DNA of 64,000 nucleotides from Oscheius tipulae (GCA_037178975.1 JASJZH010000001.1:5068501-5132500); one strand, 5' to 3'. Positions 14,521 to 25,987 are shown, counted from the stretch's first letter. Numbers and translations are program-made. The notes: generated from the letters alone by a model not told the origin.

Positions 14521-14798
14521 GGCGGAGAGGATCTCTGAGGCAAAACACAACCAGAGACTGCCAGCTGCCCTCGCTCTTGTCCTCGGGGCAACACGCCTCC
14601 GCCGAGAAAAATTTCAAGATATGTGTTTGGGTTCTTTGAAAAGGCCGGATATTGCAAACTTTCGTGTTTGGGTAAATGCTTCGTAATCCCCTAGATAAGG
14701 CTAATTTCGGCTGGGTTTCTCAAACAGGCGACAAAATTTACAGTCACAATCGTCTTTAAAACGAGTTGAACATTTGTCAGGGACATCTGACAAGAACG

Positions 14799-14984
14799 AT
14801 GCGCTTTTTTCTCCTTCTCTTCGTCTTGGTCGTAGCCTTCACGGGTATGCATCAGCTTTTATTCGAACAATTCACAAATTCAGGTGCTCAAAGTTCGGAC
14901 GAAGCTCTGAGAAATCCGTCCGATCATGGTCGCCCCGCTGCCTGTCCGTCGTCCGAACCCCGCCGGAGACCGTCCTTCGCCTAG
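14799..14984 (+). CDS. small secreted peptide precursor (48 aa), unrecognised
   Basis: Exon 1 (14799-14844) encodes a classical signal peptide, MRFFLLLFVLVVAFTG. A 39-nt GT-AG intron joins it in frame to exon 2 (14884-14984), which encodes a polar, Pro/Arg/Ser-rich tail ending PRRRPSFA. It has one cysteine and no recognisable domain. The two-exon layout, with a signal exon joined in phase 1 to a short mature part, is the same as in the basic peptides near 53.6-54.5 kb, but the mature sequences are not clearly related. Confidence 0.5.
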   Translation: MRFFLLLFVLVVAFTGMHQLLFEQFTNSGAQSSDEALRNPSDHGRPAACPSSEPRRRPSFA

Positions 14985-15113
14985 GGGAAACGAGAAGTAT
15001 AGGGTTGATACGTACGCATCCCTCTAGTCAATAAAGCTTTTCTCTCGCATCTTTTTTTTACAGTCTAATAGAAAACAAAGAGTAACCCGATGGCATCTTT
15101 ATTCCCTCGTTGC

Positions 15114-16808
15114 CTAGATCTGTCGTTCCCCGTGTTCAATTTCGCTCTTAAAAGGATTCGTTTCACTCAATCCAGACACTGTACTGTCCGCCACAACAGA
15201 TTCCGGAACAAGTGAACTTGTCCTAGAGTCTCGAACGGGAGTTTCTTCCAAAACTGGCGTCTCGTTTAAGTCGATTGCTGTCATTGTCAGCTCGAATGGA
15301 TTAGGCTGTTGCACATGTTCTTGGCTTTCAGTGACGGGAGGAAGTCCTTCCTCCAGCTGGACTCCAGTGTTGCCTGCTTCTTGAGTCGGAGAGTAGACTG
15401 GAGTCAGATGAGCAGGCGATTGGGCCTCGGCGTAGCCTGGAGGCTTCTCTGGCCAGGGAATGTCTTGTGTGTACTGAGGAGGAGAGTTGGCTGGACGGTG
15501 CTGGTAGGTCACTTGACGCTCGGTTTGCAGCCTGCAATGGTTTTATGAGAAACCATCTTTTGTCACAAATCAGAATTGCAAGAAGAGATGCTATTGATAG
15601 TTGTGGTCAGCTTGATCTCAGCTATCTAAAGCGCGATGGTTTCTGTGGCGGACTATCTCTATCTGTGTGTTTGTCCGAGGCCACGACCCAGAAGCAATAA
15701 ATTATTGCCAATTGGTTTGTGCCAAAAGTTTACAATTCAACCTTGAAGTTTAAGATAAAACGAATTGCTCTTGGAAAGAGTAACACAGTTGAACAAGAAT
15801 GGTTGGCGGCGGAGCTGCCTTTAAGCAGCTGGTATCTCTCCGAAAGAAACGACCTACCTCCTCTCCGTGCGAATGTGCTTGTACAGTAAGAAACAGAATC
15901 TGATCTGTAAACAACAGAGAAGAAGACTAATTGTTGTGGCTACCGAGAGAATAACGAGCTCTGCAATTGCTGAAAATTCAAAGTGTATTCTGTTTTCCAA
16001 TATACTTACCACTTCCATTCAGTTTGAACTTATCATACTGATCTTTGTAAGTATCACACCAAGTCTTCTGCGTATTTGACATATAACGTGGATCTTGCGG
16101 ACAGTAGCTGTTGTAACATTTTTCAGCATTATTGTTACAGTAGGTCGCTGTTGATATGTACAGAATCATGGCTGTCGCTGACCAGAAAACGTAAACTATC
16201 TAAAACTTTACAGTGCGCTGAAAATAAGTGGAAGTTTACCAGCCACACGACGTAACAGGAGACCATTCCCAGTTTCCGCCGACGAACTCCGACTGAGAGG
16301 ACAAAAACGAAGAAGAAACAGAAGGCCGCCTCGAAAAGATACCACAAAAGAGAACTTGTGAAGAGGAGCGTGAAGATCTGGGACACAAGAACCACCGAAG
16401 CCATCACTCCGACACATCCCTGAAGTTTTCTTTAGTTTGAAATGAGTGTTCCCCTTTAGGCTTGTCACAAATGATAAGTTCTCTAGAGGATTACGGTCAG
16501 CTGATAATTGTTCACTGATAGAAGGTTCCAGAATGCAAGTGATTCGAAGAAAATATTATGAAACTCCTCTTGAACTGGTTGACCCCAGGCTCAAAAGAAC
16601 GGAAGGTAAACAGACGAAAGATGGCCAAATGTTTGCCGAATAAATTCAGATTTAATCTTATAAATTTTGTCCTTATAAACCCAAAGTCGTTGACAAAATC
16701 TGCAGATCTTCGGATCTTTTCTGTCAGATAAACTGTCGAAAAACTCAGGGAAGAGAAACTTACACTAAGTGGGTAGTTAAAGAAGAGTTTCGGCTCATTC
16801 TCATACAT
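15114..16808 (-). CDS. four-span membrane protein with PPxY tail (family copy C)
   Basis: The start MYENEPKLFFNYPLS at 16808 splices over a 350-nt intron to GCVGVMASVVLVSQIFTLL. The first spans follow (LLWYLFEAAFCFFFVFVL, LGMVSCYVVWLVNFHLF), then an extracellular loop with several cysteines (YCNNNAEKCYNSYCPQDPRY), another span (LVILSVATTISLLLCCLQI) and a long cytosolic tail. The tail has two PPxY motifs, SPPQYTQDIP and KPPGYAEA, plus NPFE and IDLNETPVLEE, and ends at 15114. PPxY motifs bind WW domains of Nedd4-type ligases. Two related genes lie at 35.7-37.5 kb and share PPQYT and NETPVL. The function is unknown; an endosomal or ubiquitin-adaptor role is inference. Confidence 0.7.
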
Positions 16809-17067
16809 CTTCGAAGAAAAGTGAGCAGAACCCTTCTCAGGTGAGCCGATGCAAGATCGATGAAGGGGCGAAAGTGATAAGCACGGCACCAGCAGGGCAA
16901 ACACTCAAATTGTGACTAAGAGGCTAGTGTGTGTATTGAAACGATTGAGAGCGAAATGTAGTTTTCGAGACGGCCGCTGCCATTTGAATGTGTTGGAAAA
17001 TGTCCAAATGCTAATATACTCCCACACGCAAAACACTTTATTTGCCAAAGATGACGCTCTTTTTATT

Positions 17068-17193
17068 TTAATCACAAGCTCTGAAGATGCTGAAGCCTGG
17101 TAGTACCGGATCCTTGTTGGTCTTGGGCTGGACCTTCTTCGGAACTGTTGGAGCTTTGACTGCTGGCTTCTTCGTTGCCTTCTTGGTGATCAT
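17068..17193 (-). CDS. small Lys/Pro-rich protein (41 aa), unrecognised
   Basis: An ORF starts at 17193 five bases after CTACTTCTCAG, a good trans-splice site. It reads MITKKATKKPAVKAPTVPKK, continues VQPKTNKDPVLPGFSIFRAC and ends at 17068, followed by AATAAA-like sequence. It is strongly basic with no signal peptide. It may be a real short gene or the last exon of the neighbour at 17382-17885; the acceptor-like site fits either. Confidence 0.35.
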   Translation of the reverse strand: MITKKATKKPAVKAPTVPKKVQPKTNKDPVLPGFSIFRACD

Positions 17194-17381
17194 AGCGGCT
17201 GAGAAGTAGATCCCTTTAGAATTATGAACTTTTATCAGTGGTCAGGACCAAAGTACAAAAATGAGACGCATGCTTGGGGCCTGGCCTTCCTCGTCTCTTA
17301 TATAGTGGACAGTATACATTTTATTGTCAAGTCTGTAAGAGTTCCCGATTATACTTTCGAAGTCCAATACGACGCATTATT

Positions 17382-17885
17382 TCAGATCAGAATGGCTTTG
17401 GGGCCGCCAGAGCCTGAATCCTTCGGAATGACCAGGACATTGTCGACTCCACCGCCTAAATCATGTTTGGTCTTTGACTGGGCTTGATGGAGCAGCTGGA
17501 TTGGCCGGGAAGGGCTTTTGCTGAATTAGGAGGTCCAAGATTCTTCCCAGCTTTGAGATTGAAGCCTGCCCCGTAGGAAGGTTCTGGTTCCATTGACTTG
17601 CTTTATCTTCTCAACTTTCTCATTTGTTAGACGGCTTCCCTTCTCATCATAAGATGGACGCTCGGGAAACAGAAACTTGTACGATTCTTCAATTAAGTTA
17701 ACCGGCTTCAACCTGGATGGAGTTGCTCCTCCGATCTTGTTCGCCTGATGGAGTTCTCTCCTCTCAACCGGGTGATCGTCCTCTTGGTCGAAAGCTGGTC
17801 CCATTAAACTGTTCCAAGAGATAAGAAACCTGAAACTGAATCCGAAGGCGTAAAAGATGGGCAGAAAACAGACCATTCTGTCCAT
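17382..17885 (-). CDS. putative secreted protein, unrecognised
   Basis: Starts MDRMVCFLPIFYAFGFSF at 17885, a likely signal peptide, then a polar region with DHPVERRELHQANKIGG and SYKFLFPERPSYDEKGSR. A probable intron (weak GTCAAT donor) leads to a second exon reading SKTKHDLGGGVDNVLVIPKD, ending GGPKAILI at 17382. I recognise no domain. The junction between the two exons is the least certain part; without splicing the first frame ends at 17526. Confidence 0.4.
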
Positions 17886-18103
17886 TTTCTAAGTCTATAA
17901 TGAGAATAGAGCTATTTATAAAGAGTCGTTGTAAAGTGGTTGTAAATATTGAGAAAAGAGACGGGAATGGGAGCCGAGGGGGTGGGAACACAATGAAATA
18001 AAGCCTATTTTTATTTCCAGAACAAAAATAATAATTAACAAGTCATGTGAACACTTGAGCCTGATCATCCGAGTTGGTACGAAAGAGAAAGAATGACTCA
18101 TTT

Positions 18104-21100
18104 TTAGAATCTTCGTGCGCGCTGCACGACTCGTCTTCGAACGTCCCAGTCCTCGAGCCATCGACGGAGATTTTCTTCGTGAAGTCGCCGCCACTGGATG
18201 TTCATTCTGACGTGCTCGAAGATCTGCTCCAGCTTGGCTCCGCTCTGGGACACCTTCAATTACAGATTAATCCAAACAAAATGAAAAAGAAAAGGCTCAC
18301 CGCTTTTCGATTTTTGAGAAATTCTTGCAACTCGAGCAGCTCCTCTTCGCTGTTCATTCGCTCCGCTGCAGCTCGAATGCATGAAATAAGAAGGTTTGAG
18401 CTCTGACCCAGACTGAAACACTCGTATACTACGTTCCATTCAACCCACATTTTGACGAACAGATCAAAGTGCATCTTGAAGTATCTCCAGCCGATTGGGC
18501 GCGCCAGCTCATTTACCATGATGTAGTTCATGACCCGCGGCACAACAGACGGTTTGATCTGAGCTGTTTTGTCTGTACACAATTTAAGCAGTTTGGTGAT
18601 CAGATCCGGATTCCTTGTGGCAGATATAGCTGCCAGAAGATGTTGCTTTTCTGTGACAGAACGAGAGCCGTTCAGGAGAGACATCAGAGACCGTTCGAAT
18701 GCTAAGGGACCTCCTTGCCGAACTCCCTCCTCGAGAATGATTCCCGTCAGTTCAGGTGATGGCCTATATTACATTACTTTTAGTGAAAAAAGAAAACCAT
18801 ACTTCGTTTTGTTTTTCTGCCAATCGTTGTAAGCAGCGAACGTCTTTCTCGTGCAGTCTCTGATTCTCAGTTTGCAGGCAAACTGCACCAGCTCGAACTA
18901 AAAATTCTTTTTTAATCTTACAGAAGAAAATTACTCTCAGAGCGGGTTCAGCCGTCTCATTCCATGCGTATTTGTCGTAAGCGGGTAGGAGAATCGATCG
19001 TTCAAAATCTTTGAAAATATTGACAAACTCAGTCTCAGCAACCAAGTTCTCGATAACTCTCAGATGGCGGGAGAGTTGCATCCAGACAACACGGTCTGTC
19101 TCCTCTGAAACAAAGTGTATTCGGTTCTTTTGTACTTCACGGAACGAACTTTCCTCTAAGCACTAATTGCAATTACGAATGCCTAAGCTCAACTTTTATT
19201 AGTGTAACTCAGGACGAGTATCTAGCAATTAAGAGTACCTAGATAGTTTGAAACAGCAAATAATCACCAGCACTTTTATGGGGACTGCGCCTAATGGATA
19301 GGGCCTTCCGTGTAGTACAAAAGAACCGTTTATTCAAATGAAATCAAACTTACCGTTAGCATATTGCACCAAGTTGAAATAAGTCGAAATGTTCAGACGA
19401 GCGCCTCGAGCCAGATCGTAAGCGTCCGCCAGAATCATCGTTCGATCTACGGCTGTCAGAGCCTGTGAAGAGTTCTTTGAATCGATGAAAATTTAACCTC
19501 ATGGTCGTCCTCCAACTGCTTGGCCAGAGCCTCATACAATTTCTTGTCATACTGTACTTTGAAGTATCCGATTCCTCCACTGTTAGCGACAACCCAATGG
19601 CTTTCCTTCGGCTGTCGGATAGAGACCGTGTCATCGTCCTCTTTCAGCCATTTGGTCTTTAGATCGTCTTCGCCATCCACGCGAAAAACTATTTGCAGCG
19701 GCCAGGAAGAGTTTGTATCATGCTTGTTAGCATCATATAGGAAGCGATTCTTAGATAAAATAATTAGATTGAAGAGAATATGAACCTGATTTCCGGCCAC
19801 AACAACACCATCTTTCGTCTGGTTGATTGAGATGACAGGATATCCGACTTGGGTCGTGAAACGATCCGCGAGTCCTCTAATGGAGACCTCCTTTCCCAAA
19901 TGAGCATTTTTTTCTACAATCTTCCAGAGCTCTTCGCCACGAGCATTTGAGAACTTGAACTTGTTGAGGTATTCGATAAGCGCGTTCCGGAAGTTCTTCT
20001 CCCCGGCCAACTTGTGAATCATGTGAATCACAGCAGCCGCCTAGACAGACATTCAGTATTTCAAAGATTGCAATGACCTTGTTATATGCTATAGCATCGA
20101 ATAGGTTGATCAAAGCCTGGCCCTCTCCAGCCGATGCGATGGCTCTACTAGACGGCATTCCGTCCAGCTCCTGAGAGTTGGCCACATTGTCCGCGTAGAA
20201 TCTTGTCATCTGAAGGTAATTTGCTCCATTGGTCTGTAAAACTGACAATGTTCCAGCTTGGATACAAGCTATCAACGCAACGGTACTCCATATAGTTTGC
20301 GAAGCCTTCATTGAGCCACAAATCATCCCACCAGGTCATCGTTACGAGGTTACCAAACCTGTAAAAATGCGATGTTCAAAACTGATTTTTTTCTTTTGAA
20401 CGAACCATTGATGGGCCATTTCATGACAAATGACCAGAGCGATGTATTCTTGGAAGAGAGCAGAAGAATTTGGAGCGTAGAGAAGAGCCGAGTCACGGAA
20501 GGTCACCAGTCCCCAGTTCTCCATGGCTCCCTCACTGAAATCGTCCAGAGCGAGGAGATCTTAAATTCGATGATGAATTAATTAAGAAACACGCATTACC
20601 AATCTTTTCTAGCGGATAGGAGATGTTAAAGTACTCTTCGAAGAACTCCAAGGCTCTGACAGCGGTATCCAGTCCGAACTCACTCTGTCCAGCCAGCACA
20701 TCTTTTGGAGCGTAGAGCCGGACCTCGATCGGCTTGGTCGTCTTTTTCGCAAGTCGACGGGCATAGTTGTACCCGTCAAGGACAGCAAAGGCAACAAGAT
20801 AGGTACTCATTTTGACTGTGGGATTGAACTCGTCCACATAGAGTCTAAATGTTAGGTTCAGTTACAATAGGCAAATCTTACCCGTCATGTCTCTCACTAC
20901 TCCGTTTCAAGTTCGTGTTGCTCCTCACAACAGACTTTGGCTCTCTGACAACAGACAGCTTGAACTCGGCCTTGAATTCCGGCTCGTCGAAGCATGGGAA
21001 GGCTTTTCGAGCATAACTTGGCTCAAACTGGGTGACCATACTTCTCGTTTTGATCTGTTTCTCATCGATGTGGGTCGAGAGATACAGTCCTTGAAGGTCA

Positions 21101-22944
21101 CTCAAAACTTGTCCTTTGAAATGGAGCTCCAGCTCGATCTTGTTGTTCGGGAAGATGGCTCGGTTGAGCTTGAAGGCCCACATGGAGAAGCCCGGGCACT
21201 CGAGGTGGGTAGCATCTCTAGCCTTCTCATCGACCTCTAGTTTGAAAGCTTCAAGAAACAGACGTTCAGCATGAAGAATAATCACATCCGTCTCCATTTC
21301 GACCTAAATTCGTGTAATTCTTGGCCGAAAAGATTTGTCAATGTCTAGACTTTGTGCTGGGAATACTAGTGAGTGTGTCTTTTTGATTTTCTCGGTCATC
21401 TGGCCAGCTATTGTCAGCTATGCAGTCTTTCATGGTGAGTTTTATCCTTCCTCAAAGTTCCCGACTACCAGCTGATTCTGGTTGCTTCCAGTCACGCTCT
21501 CGGTATGGTCAACGTTACCTACACCCTCAATTTTCAGAATAGGGACAAAGCTCTTCCGTTCAAATACAAGATCGAAATGTGGGAGGAAGACACATTTGCT
21601 GATGACTTCATCAGTGACACGAAGGGACAGGAAACCGGAAACGTGACTAGGTATCTGACTGGACAAAACATGGACGGTGGAAGTTTTGACGACAAGTTCG
21701 AGTTCTATCTGCTCATGAGGAGCGATTGCAAGAACGGAAACTAAATGAAGGTTGTCCAGCAGAAGTTCTGTCTTACACTAAAATGTCATGCCTACTTCAC
21801 TAACATCGTGCCCCAAAAGGAAGAGATCAATTGCTGCAACTTTGACGTCGTTTTTGAAACCATTAATAAAATATGCTGAAACTCACATCCAGATGGATCT
21901 TGACTTGACCATGTAGTTCATTTGTCGTCGCATTAGGATGAATAGTCAGTTCGTAGAAGAGCGGACGAATGTCTTTCGGCAGACGATCCTTCTTCCATGG
22001 AAAGCCTGAACACTTGATATCCTTTGACTTCTTCTTCATTCCGTCCTTCTTTGTCTGTTTTGGAGCAATCGTTGTTGCAGTCGTTGTTTCTAATTCTTCT
22101 TCTTCCTCCTCAGCTTCCATTATTGTACTTTCCAACTCTTGTTCTACCTCTTCTAATAATTCTAATGAAACAACAGTTGTCTCTTCCTCTCCCTCCTCAT
22201 TGTCTTCTACTTCGGAACTGTCAATAGCTGTTTCTTCCGCAACAATCCTGTGTTCGGTTTCTGAATCTGTAACAGTCTTTTCTTCTTCTTCCTCCTCATC
22301 TTCTTTTTCAACTTTTTCCACTTCCTTCGATTCGTAGTGATCTTCCTCCTCTTCGTCTTCTTCTCCCTCCTCATCTTCCCATCGTTCGGCTGATTTCTCT
22401 AGACTTGTATCTAGTTCCGTTAGATCATCTGCTAGCGACGTGTTCGTTGTCTGCATGATGAACTCGGAGCTGTTGGAAGCGGTCAGTTCTTCACTGCCCA
22501 GGAATCCCTGAACAATTTTTTATTCCACTCGAATAACCCACCAATGGAAAGGCTCCTTCGGGAGTGAGAGCATTTAAAAAGGCTCCCAAACAGACGCCAA
22601 GCAGAAACATCAAGAGAGCAATCAATGCGGCCAGCCAAATGCCACACCACGCTGATCTCGGCGTTCGTTCTTTCGCCGTCGTCGTCCACACCACTGAATT
22701 TTTCTACTGAAAGAGAGTGGAAACAACGGGAGAACCTGTTGGGGTGACATCGCCCTCCTCGAGTTCGAGCAGCCGAGCACTGGCTGGCGTCATCGTGGGG
22801 TACCCGAAGTCGTGGTCGATCTCTGAAAGTGATTCCAGATAGTGAACCAATATTATGAGAACGCTTAGAAGTGTGCAAAGAGAGGAAGGGTGAACTACAG
22901 GCAGCCGTGAGGGAAAACTCTTCCTCAAACAGAAACTCACTCAT
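18104..22944 (-). CDS. M1 zinc aminopeptidase (aminopeptidase N type), type II membrane protein
   Basis: A four-base coding exon (ATGA, 22941-22944) splices to [15 protein letters not shown], followed by a membrane anchor [20 protein letters not shown]. Next is a Glu/Ser/Thr-rich stalk (about 22050-22440) and the ectodomain opening [20 protein letters not shown]. The catalytic core has SEGAMENWG (exopeptidase motif), then HEMAHQWFG and [12 protein letters not shown], giving a complete HEXXH-X18-E zinc site; the His exon and Glu exon are joined by an intron near 20340-20395. The ERAP1_C helical domain follows and ends in VVQRARRF at 18104. All metal ligands and the GAMEN motif are intact. Such enzymes trim N-terminal residues from peptides outside the cell. 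One intron (21304-21886) contains a TTR-like gene on the other strand. Confidence 0.92.
21420..21879 (+). pseudogene. TTR-like family gene with in-frame stop, nested in aminopeptidase intron
   Basis: Exon 1 (21420-21434) encodes MQSFM, directly after an ATTGTCAG acceptor; a 37-nt intron joins it to [11 protein letters not shown], giving a signal peptide. The mature part reads [35 protein letters not shown], then [20 protein letters not shown] and RSDCKNGN. This matches the nematode transthyretin-like pattern (kxxlxeeDtfxDDxi...G...idpxlxixHdC). A TAA at 21742-21744 interrupts after about 95 residues, but the same frame stays open for 44 more codons ([35 protein letters not shown]) to a TGA at 21877-21879. 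The sum matches the usual TTR-like length of about 140 residues. No standard intron removes the stop. It may be a pseudogene, a short form or a sequencing error. Confidence 0.65.
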
Positions 22945-23548
22945 CGATTTTGGAAGATTAGAATGGGAGCAAAAAGTTCAATCAGAACGTCTGATGAATG
23001 AGACAATGAAACAAAACTTTGATGTAGGTCTATTGAAGGTTTTTCGAAAACAACAATGGTTTCATTTCCTGTCATTTTATAATACTGTCTCTATTGTATT
23101 GTTAATTAACCAAAAAAATCAAACAGTCAAAATGTCTGCTATTCTTGTTCAGTGCGTGGGTGAACCAACTCAAGAAGTGAAAAAAACTGTCAATTGAATG
23201 TGAGAGCGGAATCGAAGAAGGTTTCGGAAGCTGTCTGTTTGTCCAGGAGGGCTCCCTAATCCGTGGGAATTACGCCAGCACAGTTCGAGAGTTGGTAAGC
23301 TGCAGCTCAAACACAGACGCTCCGGAAGATGGGGACACTTTTCTTAGTTTATTTCTATTTCGAGGCTGGCTAGGATTAGAGACGTGGTCAACACATAATT
23401 TGGACTAAAAGAACACATTGTCCACATTATACAGACGTGGATCTACGATGACTATTCTTTTGATCTCCAAGACACCTTATCAAAACGGACGTAAAAACAT
23501 CATCGCTATAAAAGTACCCATTCTCAAGACGGTCCTGTCACTTTTGTC
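22945..23548. other. intergenic, upstream of CUB-like gene
   Basis: No exon is supported. A TTATCA (reverse of TGATAA) lies at 23478-23483 and a TATA box at 23507-23514, both consistent with promoter function for the CUB-like gene at 23549. Confidence 0.4.
23507..23514 (+). promoter_or_regulatory. TATA box of CUB-like gene 1
   Basis: TATAAAAG lies 35-42 bases before the ATG at 23549. Its spacing is like that before the other short secreted genes in this window (24898, 54261, 50761). Confidence 0.5.
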
Positions 23549-24145
23549 ATGCTCCGACTTGTCCTGCTTGTCGTTATTCACTCCCAATTATGTGGTTTGT
23601 TTCATCTTTTCTTTTTTCAAAATGCTTAAAGGTTGTACCACGGACGTGTTTAAAAATATAACGGTCTCTGGCACTTTTTCCTACTCGAGTCCAGCAATGG
23701 CAGCTGATGTTCGCGAAGTGTACTATGTGAGTCAAATTCACAATAATTACTGTATATTCTACAGTTCAACCTTTACTGTCCTGTCTCCTTTACTGTGTCT
23801 ACGAAACAGATGAACCCCAATGACAGGCTTCTAGTCGAAGATGAGATGGGACCACAAATCTTCACAAGTCCAGGAAAAACAGACTCTTTTGAAAGGAAGG
23901 GACAGTCAAAACCTCCATATCTCTACGTGGAATTTGCGACTGCAAACTTTCCAGGGATGCGGTATGTTGTGTCTGTGAAGCAGGACAGATGTGCTGGAAC
24001 TGGAGGAACTGAAACGACTGGAGGAACTGGAGGAACTGGTGGAACTGGAGGAACTAGAGGAACTGGAGGTGATGACGACTCTGGATCCGCTGGTACTGCT
24101 TTGGGAGCCGCTTTGCTCTTTCTGATTCCACTGATCCTTCGATAA
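23549..24145 (+). CDS. CUB-like secreted protein, probably GPI-anchored (copy 1)
   Basis: Exon 1 encodes a signal peptide, MLRLVLLVVIHSQLCG. Exon 2 (23632-23726) reads CTTDVFKNITVSGTFSYSSP and ends EVYY. Exon 3 (23765-24145) begins FNLYCPVSFTVSTKQ, with LLVEDEMGPQIFTSP and SKPPYLYVEFATANF, then a Gly/Thr repeat made of a GGAACT unit and a C-terminal hydrophobic tail GTALGAALLFLIPLILR, typical of a GPI signal. The layout matches nematode CUB-like domain proteins, many of which respond to infection in C. elegans. A paralog with the same exon phases lies at 25988. The role in defence is inferred from the family only. Confidence 0.75.
23997..24070 (+). repeat. short tandem repeat coding for Gly-Gly-Thr
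   Basis: The unit GGAACTGGA/T recurs about seven to eight times within exon 3 of the CUB-like gene, giving a flexible GGTGGTGGT-type linker before the GPI tail. The repeat number may vary between strains. Confidence 0.8.
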
Positions 24146-24493
24146 ATTATATTTCCGGAGAAATGTCTCGTGAGGACCACGTGGGCCTGATAAAAACAGT
24201 AGGGTAGGACTACTATGCCTTATCCTACCTTTACAATTTGCAAGAGGCGTCCGTCTGCGACACAAGTCAACTCTAATATGGGATAACACTTGACAATGTT
24301 TGAGTACTTTTCTGTCGAGACAAGTCAAGCTAATGCAAGAAGAAACTTTTTGAGTTAATAAGCTACTGTTTTGATGGCTTTAATTGTAAAAAGAAAGTTA
24401 TTGCTTTTGCTCCTTGGAGAGTTTCTTAGGAATGGAGCTCAATAAAACCACCGACCAGGCGGCATAGCCGACTGGTCTAATTTGAACACACTA

Positions 24494-24732
24494 ATGAAAC
24501 TATTCGTCTTCGTCATTCTTTTCTATCTTTCAACATTCTCCCTAGAAGAAGGCACGTTTGTCCTAGTAAAACAATAGAAAATTATTCCAGTTGAATGTTC
24601 ACGCTAGTTTCAGAATACGACTCTCTGTCGTCCGATGAAGTGGTGTTTCTTATTTTCCCTAAGTCTCGAGCCGCAAGGTTTCAAGCCTACAGTACGAAAA
24701 TGAACACCGCCGAAGGAGTCAGAGAGTATTAG
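24494..24732 (+). pseudogene. small secreted protein, tandem copy A, truncated by TAG
   Basis: Starts MKLFVFVILFYLSTFSLEE at 24494, a signal peptide. The second exon reads EYDSLSSDEVVFLIFPKSRA, then KMNTAEGVREY and a TAG at 24730-24732. The neighbour copy B has TGG (Trp) at that place and continues for 18 more residues, so copy A has lost its C-terminus. A standard GT donor in frame is missing; a GC-AG intron after GAAGAAG would restore the phase seen in copy B. After the stop, the frame is still open for about 17 codons with only distant likeness to copy B. Confidence 0.5.
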
Positions 24733-24886
24733 AAGACAAGGGAGAGCCTCAATCGAAGAAGACTGTATGATTCCAATTGACTCAAGCAATCAAAGATCTT
24801 AATGTTTCAAAAGGGACTGGGTGTGTCCACTTGAGGGGGAGCATAATGTGATCGTTAGTAGGAGGTGAATAGCTTGCTTCCGGTAT

Positions 24887-24904
24887 TGATAACGGCCTAT
24901 AAAA
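24887..24904 (+). promoter_or_regulatory. GATA site and TATA box of copy B
   Basis: TGATAA at 24887-24892 lies directly before TATAAAA at 24898-24904, 43-49 bases before the copy B ATG. TGATAA is the core of intestinal GATA-factor sites in nematodes; gut expression is inference. Confidence 0.4.
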
Positions 24905-24946
24905 TGGCAGCTCTTTCTACGTCAGAAAGGCAACAGCCAGCAGACC

Positions 24947-25209
24947 ATGAAACCTCTCGCCATTTTCCTCCTCGTCTCTATTTTCTTCACGGTTTTCGCA
25001 CAAGACTATTTTGGTTAGTTCTGAGCGTACACAATACATCATGGGTTCCAGACAGTGACTCTACGGAAAAGTTCCTTTTCCTATTCCCAGCGTCGCGGTC
25101 GAGAAGGTACGGCGTCAAGAAGATCAACACGGGCGAAGGAATCAGAGAGTATTGGAGGAACTACTACGAGCAGCACAAGAAGAGAGAAAATCTTGGTAGA
25201 AATTGGTGA
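24947..25209 (+). CDS. small secreted protein, tandem copy B (intact, 74 aa)
   Basis: Exon 1 (24947-25013) encodes the signal peptide MKPLAIFLLVSIFFTVFAQ and a few mature residues. A 38-nt intron joins in phase 1 to exon 2 (25052-25209), which encodes STEKFLFLFPASRSRRYGVK, NTGEGIREYWRNYYEQHKK and ends ENLGRNW. The mature part is basic, cysteine-free and shares FLxFPxSRxxR and K(M/I)NTxEGxREY with copy A. I recognise no known family. It lies between two CUB-like genes in what looks like a duplicated block. Confidence 0.6.
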
Positions 25210-25987
25210 TTCGAATGATACTCAAATAGAAGGAAACATAATAAAGAAGTTCATAATACTCGTTTTTTATGATATGTATTGGAAACGTTTCAGTCTAAAA
25301 GCAAACACAACAATCGTGTACTATACTAGTCTACGCAAGTAACTCCAACAAGCATGAATTTGTCTCATACACCTTTGCTCCACTTAGCATTTTCAAAAGT
25401 ATTTTGTAAGGTACCCGTATCCAAACCTTGTAATCGATCTTTCGTGTATAACTGTCAATGATCCTTTACCTTTTTGATTTGCAATAGGTGTCGCAAGTCA
25501 AGTATTATCCCAGATAACACTCGACAATTTATGTTGTCAAGTGTGATCCTTGACAGTGAGATAAAAGACAGACAAACAGTTCAAGATGCCAAAAGAGCAT
25601 CCGATCGTTCCGCCAACGTCTGTGTGTACCCTTTGGATACGACGCTTACTAGTGTAGAGTAGACAAGTTACAGCTAAAGACACTAAACTGCCGAAGACAG
25701 CAAAAGAGTTAGACCCTAAGGTGGTGCTTCTTAAATCTTATCACTAATACCGCTTCCGAATAAAGCATCTCATCTGTCAGAAGAATACCAACATCACCAA
25801 CAATACGTGGAATTGCTCAACGTTCTCCAATCTGAGTCAGAGAAAGATAATCATGTGGGTGTCCCCAGACTGCAATCAAAGTCTCTTTCTGATCGTTTGG
25901 AAGTCTTATCGCTGCCAGACAGGAAATATAAAGAACGCGCTGGTCGTCAGTTAGCAGAGTCAAGAAGTGACACCTCCGCGAGGATCC

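Noticed and set aside
16512-16904. 130-codon minus ORF with a signal-like start (MFALLVPCLSLSP)
   Set aside because: Its middle (MYENEPKLFFNYPLS) serves better as the first exon of the four-span PPxY gene, and the rest has no domain.
21969-22337. Plus-strand Ser-rich ORF
   Set aside because: It is the reverse of the Glu-rich stalk of the aminopeptidase; the low complexity keeps the antisense frame open.
23906-24328. Minus-strand Ser/Val-Pro repeat ORFs
   Set aside because: They are antisense to the Gly-Gly-Thr repeat of the CUB-like gene.
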